Assembly: GCA_031263345.1 (NCBI GenBank)
Contig: JAISFY010000003.1
Coordinates: 1-7,498 of the forward strand
Reading direction: 5' to 3'
Length of the DNA: 7,498 nt
Source: Holosporales bacterium
Lineage (GTDB): Bacteria > Pseudomonadota > Alphaproteobacteria > RUG11792
Within the stretch, counting starts at the first letter, position 1. Each line of letters starts with the position of its first letter. The notes beneath the pieces are model-generated. The model saw only the letters and a list, made by a program, of their open reading frames with translations, was not told the origin of the DNA and did no database searches. This document shows positions 1 to 6,389 of the stretch, piece after piece. The position numbers were made by a program, and so were the translations under genes.

Positions 1-147
1 CTCTTTGCAAATATTAAAGGTTTTGTTGGTCGGCACTCTGAGAGGTTGAGTGTCTGGCTATCGGGTACTAACAAGGAAGTGTTCTCCGATCTTGGAAATG
101 AGGTGACATTTTTCCGAATTCATGAAGGGAACGTTGAAGAAGGATAG
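1..147 (+). CDS. recF: DNA replication and repair protein RecF, C-terminal end (partial)
   Basis: An open frame enters the window at base 1 and stops at TAG 145-147, giving the last 48 residues of a protein. RecF is an SMC-like ATPase that loads RecA at gapped DNA via RecOR. The visible part contains VWLSGTN followed by VFSDL and TFFRIHEGNV, which matches the usual RecF ending (a TGTD-like turn, then a strand with FF.V..G.I). None of the ATPase motifs (Walker A, signature, Walker B) is in the window, so the call rests on this short tail plus position: recF directly before gyrB is the classical dnaA-dnaN-recF-gyrB order. The gap to gyrB is 25 nt with no terminator, so the two are probably cotranscribed. 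Confidence 0.8.
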   Translation, partial: LFANIKGFVGRHSERLSVWLSGTNKEVFSDLGNEVTFFRIHEGNVEEG

Positions 148-169
148 AGAAAAGAAGGATAAATAATAG

Positions 170-2581
<2,412 letters not shown>

Positions 2582-2607
2582 AAGATATTCTTTACGTATA
2601 TTTGTTC

Positions 2608-2638
2608 GTGATTTTTGAGGAGTATTATCGCATTTTTT
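2608..2638 (+). terminator. weak candidate terminator after gyrB
   Basis: GTGAT at 2608-2612 can pair with ATCGC at 2627-2631 (one G-U pair), and six T follow at 2633-2638. The stem is only 5 bp with a 14-nt loop, so this is a marginal rho-independent terminator. It is the best structure of this kind between gyrB and the ssrA promoter. Confidence 0.2.
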
Positions 2639-2689
2639 GTACCTTAATTATGTGTTACCTCACTGACATTTTATCATTCTCAGTTCTTA

Positions 2690-2718
2690 TTGCTGAGTAC
2701 AACCGTTTATGGTATTAT
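2690..2718 (+). promoter_or_regulatory. probable ssrA promoter (extended -10)
   Basis: TTGCTG at 2690-2695 and TATTAT at 2713-2718 are separated by exactly 17 nt. The -10 box matches TATAAT at 5 of 6 positions and is preceded by TGG, an extended -10 motif; the -35 box matches TTGACA at only 3 of 6. Transcription would start near 2725, just upstream of the tmRNA acceptor piece, which is where an ssrA promoter is expected. CTCAG 2679-2683 and CTGAG 2693-2697 form an inverted repeat over the -35 region. Confidence 0.5.
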
Positions 2719-2724
2719 TATCTC

Positions 2725-3030
2725 GTTGCTCTCGTTTTGAGTTTTGGAGTAACTATGGTGATAAATGGATCACGGAATAGTCTTTATGGACCAGGGGGCG
2801 GTACCCTGCGCCTCTACCATTCTTCATTTTTTATGGGGGCGAAATAGGTTCGACATATTGCAGTAAAGGCGATTTTTTCACTCGGTATGGTACCACCGTT
2901 ATCGGACTATTTTATAATAAATGCCAATTTATCTAACGGCAGATGTTTCAGGATTCGCAACCGCAACAATCGGCGGCGGGTTTCTCGGGGCAAAAAGACA
3001 GCTTAAATTACCTGTATAGGTTTTAAGTAA
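2725..3030 (+). ncRNA. ssrA: transfer-messenger RNA, permuted two-piece type
   Basis: tmRNA rescues stalled ribosomes: it is charged with alanine, then its reading frame tags the nascent chain for proteolysis. The gene is circularly permuted as in alphaproteobacteria, with the acceptor piece (ending in CCA at 2817-2819) first, a 15-nt spacer 2820-2834, then the coding piece starting with GGGGGCG at 2835. The acceptor stem is 2835-2841 with 2809-2815 (7 bp), including G3-U70 (2837/2813), the alanine identity pair, and A2816 as discriminator. GGTTCGAC at 2848-2855 is the conserved D-loop region. P2 joins the pieces: 2861-2876 with 2774-2789, with two mismatches. The T-stem is 2792-2796/2804-2808, but its loop GGCGGTA is abnormal. 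PK1 is an H-type pseudoknot: CGGT 2883-2886 with ACCG 2895-2898, and ATGGT 2887-2891 with ACTAT 2906-2910. A hairpin at 3002-3027 closes the coding part. Outer ends are estimates. Confidence 0.87.
2923..3006 (+). other. likely tmRNA tag reading frame (27 codons)
   Basis: The best resume codon is GCC at 2923. It lies 12 nt after the PK1 3' strand (11 nt in E. coli), is nucleotide 89 of the coding piece (90 in E. coli), and is preceded by TAAAT, which keeps the A at -4 and a purine at -3. The frame reads ANLSN at the start, passes through an Arg-rich middle (8 Arg, 2 Lys, no acidic residue) and ends RGKKTA at TAA 3004-3006, inside the stem of the 3002-3027 hairpin; tag stop codons normally sit in such a hairpin. 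The A-N start is typical of tags, but the length and the -KKTA end are not (most tags end -AA). The main alternative is the frame of GCA 2939, which ends -LPV at TAG 3017-3019. Confidence 0.4.
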
Positions 3031-3082
3031 CTTTTTCCTTGTCCGTTTTTTCTTTTACGAATGACGGTAGAAACAGCGGTAC

Positions 3083-3142
3083 GGGGGAAACCGAGCAACA
3101 GAATTCCCCCTCTTGTATCAAGCCTAGGGGGTTTTTTAGTTT
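3083..3142 (+). promoter_or_regulatory. candidate attenuator / SD-masking leader of sspB
   Basis: Three segments can form two mutually exclusive stems. GGGGGAA at 3083-3089 pairs perfectly over 7 bp with TTCCCCC at 3104-3110. The same C-run (3106-3111) pairs with AGGGGG at 3126-3131 in the terminator stem. The last segment is also the only Shine-Dalgarno-like sequence before the sspB ATG, 11 nt away. The first fold would therefore break the terminator and free the ribosome binding site; the second would stop transcription and mask it. A small hairpin CGGT 3077-3080 / ACCG 3090-3093 could in turn hold the GGGGGAA segment in its loop. Pairings are read directly; regulation is inference. Confidence 0.4.
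3106..3137 (+). terminator. rho-independent terminator between ssrA and sspB
   Basis: CCCCCT (3106-3111) pairs with AGGGGG (3126-3131), with an inner CTTG/CAAG stem (3112-3115/3119-3122), a 3-nt loop and a 3-nt CCT bulge. Six T follow at 3132-3137. It probably ends the ssrA transcript. Its 3' end is only 5 nt before the sspB start codon. Confidence 0.7.
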
Positions 3143-3580
3143 ATGACCAAAAAAATTATTTATAGTGACTTGTTGAAGAAGGCCTCGACGTCGGTCATGA
3201 AGGATGTCCTTCGACACGTCGCGATTAATGGTCTGTACAAAAATCAACACCTGTACATTACCTTCGCTGTAAATCACCCTGGAGTAAAATTAGCTACCGC
3301 CCTGAAGGATGACGACGAAATAACCATCGTTTTGCAGTATGAATTTTGGGATCTCAGGGTAGATGATTATGGTTTTTCCGTTTGTCTGGCCTTCGATCTA
3401 TCGGATGAAACCGTTTATATTCCCTTTTCATCAATTATAATTTTCAGCGATCCCTCTGAAGATTTTTGTCTCGAATTTGCCCCAGACTATGCGGACACTC
3501 CGCCAAAGCGACCAGAAAAATCCAAAAAAACCGAAGGTAATGTTATATCTATAGAATCGATTCGGAATAATGTCACGTAA
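3143..3580 (+). CDS. sspB: SspB, adaptor delivering ssrA-tagged proteins to ClpXP (alpha type)
   Basis: SspB is a cytoplasmic adaptor that binds the tmRNA-encoded tag and tethers the tagged protein to ClpX. The 145-aa product has the features of the alphaproteobacterial family: YITFAVNHPGV at 38-48, TIVLQYEFWDLRVDDYGFSV at 61-80 and IPFSSIIIFSDPS at 93-105. A charged, Pro/Lys-rich flexible linker (about 113-132) follows, then VISIESIRNN (134-143), which resembles the hydrophobic ClpX-binding tail (VVSLDAFRKK-like) of this family. The ATG at 3143 puts the N-terminal helix (YSDLLKKA..VMKDVL) at the usual distance. No convincing promoter of its own is visible, so expression may depend on readthrough from ssrA. 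nuoC overlaps its 3' end by 11 nt. The gene lies next to ssrA, its functional partner. Confidence 0.92.
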   Translation: MTKKIIYSDLLKKASTSVMKDVLRHVAINGLYKNQHLYITFAVNHPGVKLATALKDDDEITIVLQYEFWDLRVDDYGFSVCLAFDLSDETVYIPFSSIIIFSDPSEDFCLEFAPDYADTPPKRPEKSKKTEGNVISIESIRNNVT

Positions 3581-3989
3581 CCTACATGAATTACTAAGGA
3601 CAAAGCTAGGAGACGACGAGTTCATTGAGGCCATTGAGGAAGAGGGCGGGAGCCTGTATCTTCACGTTAGACCTAGTTCACTCTTAAAATGTGTATCGAT
3701 TTTACAGCTAGATCGAATTCTGATGTTTTCCTCTCTCGTCGACTGTTTTGCTGTAAATCCTCCAAAACACTTTTCTGGAGAAAATGGTGATATCTCAATA
3801 TATTACCAACTCGTAAGCTACCTCCTCGGGAAACACCTGTTTATCATAACAGACATTCCCGATCGGAAAAATGCCCAAAGCCTTACGGGTGTTTTCTGGA
3901 ATAGCGATTGGTATGAGCGAGAAATATTTGAGGCCTTCGGAGTATCATTCGATGATCATCCGAATATGAATCCCATTTTTAGAACGTAG
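3570..3989 (+). CDS. nuoC: NADH-quinone oxidoreductase subunit C, C-terminally truncated
   Basis: NuoC (30-kDa subunit) is part of the peripheral arm of respiratory complex I. The family hallmark is clear at residues 103-138: QSLTGVFWNSDWYEREIFEA, then FGVSFDDHPNMNPIFR, matching the usual S...W..anWyEREvyD.fGi.F.gHPdlrRil. The product has only 139 aa against about 200 in most bacteria. It stops right after the HP motif and lacks the following segment with the conserved PLRKD-type sequence. Plus-strand frames past 3989 show no continuation, because that DNA encodes cdsA on the other strand. The ATG at 3570 overlaps the sspB stop by 11 nt, with a GGA only 3 nt upstream, suggesting translational coupling. 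No nuoB or nuoD lies beside it. It may be a short functional form, a decaying gene, or the edge of an old rearrangement. Confidence 0.8.
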   Translation: MSRNLHELLRTKLGDDEFIEAIEEEGGSLYLHVRPSSLLKCVSILQLDRILMFSSLVDCFAVNPPKHFSGENGDISIYYQLVSYLLGKHLFIITDIPDRKNAQSLTGVFWNSDWYEREIFEAFGVSFDDHPNMNPIFRT

Positions 3990-4627
3990 TCTATGATGAT
4001 AAAGATATAGCTGGCCAAAAGGAAACTATCCAACCGGTCACACATTCCTCCGTGCCCGGGGATTATACTTCCCGTGTCTTTTACCATTAAAATTCTCTTA
4101 ATCTTCGATTCGAGGAGATCTCCGAGGATACCCGCAATCGTAATCAGGATAGAAATGATTATATTCGTAGTGTTAATCCCGCCGAATTGGTCGCAAAAGA
4201 AACAAAGGTATAGCATCGATGCTGAGAGAGCTCCGGTCGCCCCTATGATAACCCCCGACCACGTCTTATTTGGACTAATCTTTGGGGCAAGTTTTGGCCC
4301 CTCTAGTATTTTACCACCAAAAAATGCGAATATATCGCAGGTGCAGACGATCGTGAGAACCCAAAGGCCCAATCGTATCATCGCTTTCTGGTGATAAATT
4401 GCTGCCCATAGCCAAAATAGCATTGGAAGCGTTACATATATGATTCCCCCAACAAATAGTATCGTTTTGCCTTTGTTGCGATTAATCTTACACCACTCTC
4501 TAAGGAGGCTTAGGAGGCATACCGAGATCTCTAGATACAGCCAAAATCCACCATCGATTATTATCCAAATCGTTAAGGCACCCGTAATTACAGCACTTAT
4601 CATTCTCAGAGGCAAACTATTTTCCAT
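3956..4627 (-). CDS. cdsA: phosphatidate cytidylyltransferase (CDP-diacylglycerol synthase)
   Basis: CdsA is an inner-membrane enzyme that turns phosphatidic acid and CTP into CDP-diacylglycerol, the precursor of phosphatidylglycerol and phosphatidylethanolamine. The 223-aa product is strongly hydrophobic with several membrane segments (about 8-45, 55-75, 86-104, 125-145, 155-172, 202-216). Residues 174-200 fit the family signature exactly: S-x-I-K-R, four residues, K-D-T-G, then P-G-H-G-G-M-C-D-R-L-D. An upstream conserved block (CDIFAFFGGK 97-106, SPNKTWSG 118-125) is also present. It is shorter than the E. coli enzyme at the N-terminus, as in other reduced alphaproteobacteria. The ATG at 4627 has an AGAGGA Shine-Dalgarno just upstream and overlaps the uppS stop by 11 nt. 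uppS-cdsA is a conserved bacterial gene pair. The 3' end overlaps convergent nuoC by 34 nt. Confidence 0.95.
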   Translation of the reverse strand: MENSLPLRMISAVITGALTIWIIIDGGFWLYLEISVCLLSLLREWCKINRNKGKTILFVGGIIYVTLPMLFWLWAAIYHQKAMIRLGLWVLTIVCTCDIFAFFGGKILEGPKLAPKISPNKTWSGVIIGATGALSASMLYLCFFCDQFGGINTTNIIISILITIAGILGDLLESKIKRILMVKDTGSIIPGHGGMCDRLDSFLLASYIFIIIDYVLKMGFIFG

Positions 4628-5327
4628 AATTCCTCTTTATGGAAGCGAAATTAGCGATAATCTTTTTCAATTCGGTTTCCCCAAAATCTGGCCATAACGT
4701 TTCTGTAAAATACAATTCACTATAATATGATTGCCACAACAAAAAATTACTAAGTCGTTGGTGTCCACCAGTCCGAATAATAATCTGCGGATCGGGAATC
4801 CCTGCCGTATCCAGGCAATTCGATACGTTTTCTTCATTAAATTTTAACCCAAGGGCAGATACTTTCTTGACGGCTCTAATAATTTCATCACGTCCACCAT
4901 AACTAATCGCGAGACACACTGTTATTCCAGTATTATTCTTCGTTTCTTCTTCATATTTCGTTAGAATTCCTAACATTTTTTGGTCGAGTCTCGTCTTATC
5001 ACCAATGACCATAATCTTCGGTTTAATATCTAAAGTAGATCGAATTGCATCATCGTTTTTTAGAAATCTCACCGCGAGAGACATGAAATCGGAAACCCAT
5101 CTCACCGATCGTCCCCAGTTTTCTGAAGAGAATGCGTAGAAGGTTGTATACTTTAATCCGTAATCGTTGGCAAATAAAATTATGGATGACATATTTCGCA
5201 TTCCTGCTTCATATCCTTCCATCACATCCTTGCCCCTTCTCACCGCCCACGTCGAATTACCATCCATTATAAAGGCAATATGCTTAAGTGAGTTACTGAC
5301 TTCGTTTCTTCTGCTGAAGGTTGACAT
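4617..5327 (-). CDS. uppS: undecaprenyl diphosphate synthase family protein (cis-prenyltransferase)
   Basis: This family condenses farnesyl diphosphate with eight IPP units to the C55 carrier lipid used for peptidoglycan and surface polysaccharides. From the ATG at 5327 the product has 236 aa. Family blocks are HIAFIMDGN (16-24), FYAFSSENW (63-71), SYGGRDEI (142-149), IRTGG (184-188), RLSNFLLWQ (191-199) and SELYFTETLWPDF (203-215). The catalytic Asp22 and the Mg-associated Glu204 are kept, but several residues invariant in most homologues are changed: Arg30, Arg39, His43 and Glu198 of E. coli correspond to Thr26, Val35, Tyr39 and His189. The fold call is firm; activity is less certain. A GTG eight codons upstream (5351) is an alternative start but has no better ribosome site. 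It overlaps the BON lipoprotein gene by 35 nt and cdsA by 11 nt. Confidence 0.92.
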   Translation of the reverse strand: MSTFSRRNEVSNSLKHIAFIMDGNSTWAVRRGKDVMEGYEAGMRNMSSIILFANDYGLKYTTFYAFSSENWGRSVRWVSDFMSLAVRFLKNDDAIRSTLDIKPKIMVIGDKTRLDQKMLGILTKYEEETKNNTGITVCLAISYGGRDEIIRAVKKVSALGLKFNEENVSNCLDTAGIPDPQIIIRTGGHQRLSNFLLWQSYYSELYFTETLWPDFGETELKKIIANFASIKRNYGK

Positions 5328-5886
5328 ACGATATAATCTTCTGGACCCCACTGATGGACTGAATTTTCGACAATACCAATTTTAACTCATCTTTGGATCT
5401 AGCGATCCCGAGAAGATGTACTACTCCATTCATCGTCTTTATCTTGTAGTTTACGGATTTGATGTTGGAGTCACAGAGGAGGGATGTTCGACAGGATGAC
5501 GTGATGAGCCCGTCCTTCATCGCCTGAGATGCAGAAATTTCTTCCCCAAACACGAGACAATTATCTACGACGACGACTCCATCCGTTGCCCATGCCTCCT
5601 TTTCGGCGATATTCACCCAATCCGGGTTATGCACATTCCCCGTTAGAAGAACGTTCCCATGATCAGATATGACGGATACATCGCTGTGTAATTGTGCACT
5701 AATCCCATATAACCTCTTCTTTATTTCCGCTTCTATTTTGGTATCTTTTATTGAATCTCCGACCCTTTTGTCTCTAACCGCTATATACCCACCGGTCGTT
5801 ACGCCAGTCCCAATGATGATCGGAACGCACCCAGTTATGACAATAGAAATACTAGCAGGTAATAAAATCCGCAACAGAAAACGCAT
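5293..5886 (-). CDS. double-BON-domain outer-membrane lipoprotein (DolP/OsmY-like)
   Basis: The 197-aa product begins with a lipoprotein signal peptide: two Arg, a hydrophobic stretch and a lipobox ITGC, so Cys20 is the likely lipidated residue. A short Gly/Thr-rich stretch (26-34) leads into two BON domains: about 46-113, with the central G-NVLLTGNV pattern at 77-85, and about 120-192, with GVVHLLGIARSKDEL at 154-168. BON domains bind phospholipid, and the E. coli homologue DolP (YraP) is an outer-membrane lipoprotein supporting envelope integrity. The gene directly follows yraN, the context known from E. coli (yraN-yraO-yraP), which supports a DolP-type assignment over OsmY, a soluble periplasmic protein. 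The ATG at 5886 lies inside yraN (35-nt overlap) and has a short GAGA upstream. The role is inferred from family. Confidence 0.85.
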   Translation of the reverse strand: MRFLLRILLPASISIVITGCVPIIIGTGVTTGGYIAVRDKRVGDSIKDTKIEAEIKKRLYGISAQLHSDVSVISDHGNVLLTGNVHNPDWVNIAEKEAWATDGVVVVDNCLVFGEEISASQAMKDGLITSSCRTSLLCDSNIKSVNYKIKTMNGVVHLLGIARSKDELKLVLSKIQSISGVQKIISYVNLQQKKRSQ

Positions 5887-6346
5887 TCTCTATATGTTCA
5901 CAGCGTCCAACAGAGTCTAAACATAACACGTCAACTCTATAATTATCAAACGATTCAGCGATTTCAGACGCTATATACATCAAGGAATTCGATATTCTAG
6001 CACGTTGTTTCATCGAAATACAATCCCTAGCGAGATCGAGTGATTTGCGTTGCTTAACTTCAACGGCAACTAAATCACCCCCCTTTCTTGCTAGGATATC
6101 TATCTCACCATAAGTAGTTCTGACTCTCTTTCCTAATATACTATAACCGTCCAACTTTAACTTTTTTTCAGCACATAACTCTGCCGAAATTCCTTTTTCA
6201 TAATTTTCGATTGAGTTCCAGTTTTCGCACACACGAAATCGCTCGTTCGATCCTTTAGATTTAATTCTAGAACGGCATGTACTATTGGCAAAATTTGATA
6301 AACTGCCGGTACTGTAATTAATATCAAGCGCAATGGCTGCAGACAC
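5852..6346 (-). CDS. yraN: YraN / UPF0102 family protein, nuclease-like fold
   Basis: The biochemical role of YraN is not settled; the family has a PD-(D/E)XK restriction-endonuclease-like fold. Visible motifs are KGISAE (51-56), GYSILGKRVR (67-76), GEID (80-83), VAVEVKQR (93-100) and a Lys/Arg helix followed by YRVDVLCLD. The nuclease core residues would be Glu56, Asp83, Glu96 and Lys98. The family is usually 110-130 aa; this frame has 164, with about 45 residues before the conserved part that match nothing I recognise. I kept the GTG at 6346 because AGGA lies 7 nt upstream. An internal GTG at 6232 would give a family-typical 126 aa. It follows mutS by 43 nt and overlaps the BON lipoprotein gene, probably as the first gene of a yraN-BON-uppS-cdsA unit. 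Confidence 0.85.
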   Translation of the reverse strand: MSAAIALDINYSTGSLSNFANSTCRSRIKSKGSNERFRVCENWNSIENYEKGISAELCAEKKLKLDGYSILGKRVRTTYGEIDILARKGGDLVAVEVKQRKSLDLARDCISMKQRARISNSLMYIASEIAESFDNYRVDVLCLDSVGRCEHIENAFSVADFITC

Positions 6347-6389
6347 AATCTTATCCTAAGTACTCCATCTCTTACTATTATATCATACT

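Noticed and set aside
2679..2697. CTCAG/CTGAG inverted repeat over the ssrA -35 box as an operator
   Set aside because: Only 5 bp per arm with a 9-nt gap; easily expected by chance, so it is only mentioned with the promoter.
2602..2847. Plus-strand open frame of 81 codons between gyrB and sspB
   Set aside because: It runs through the ssrA promoter, the acceptor piece with its CCA end and the start of the coding piece; no ribosome binding site or recognisable motif.
3002..3027. Hairpin CTTAAA..ACCT / AGGT..TTTAAG followed by TAACTTTTTCC, as a second terminator
   Set aside because: It contains candidate tag stop codons and fits a structural hairpin of the tmRNA coding piece; the T tract is interrupted, and a much better terminator lies at 3106-3137.
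3033..3061. Promoter for sspB (TTTTCC, 17 nt, TACGAA)
   Set aside because: Both boxes match the consensus at only about three positions, and the region is T-rich, where such matches arise by chance.
4074..4394. Plus-strand open frame of 106 codons opposite cdsA
   Set aside because: Shadow of cdsA, whose full family signature is read on the minus strand; no start site or homology.
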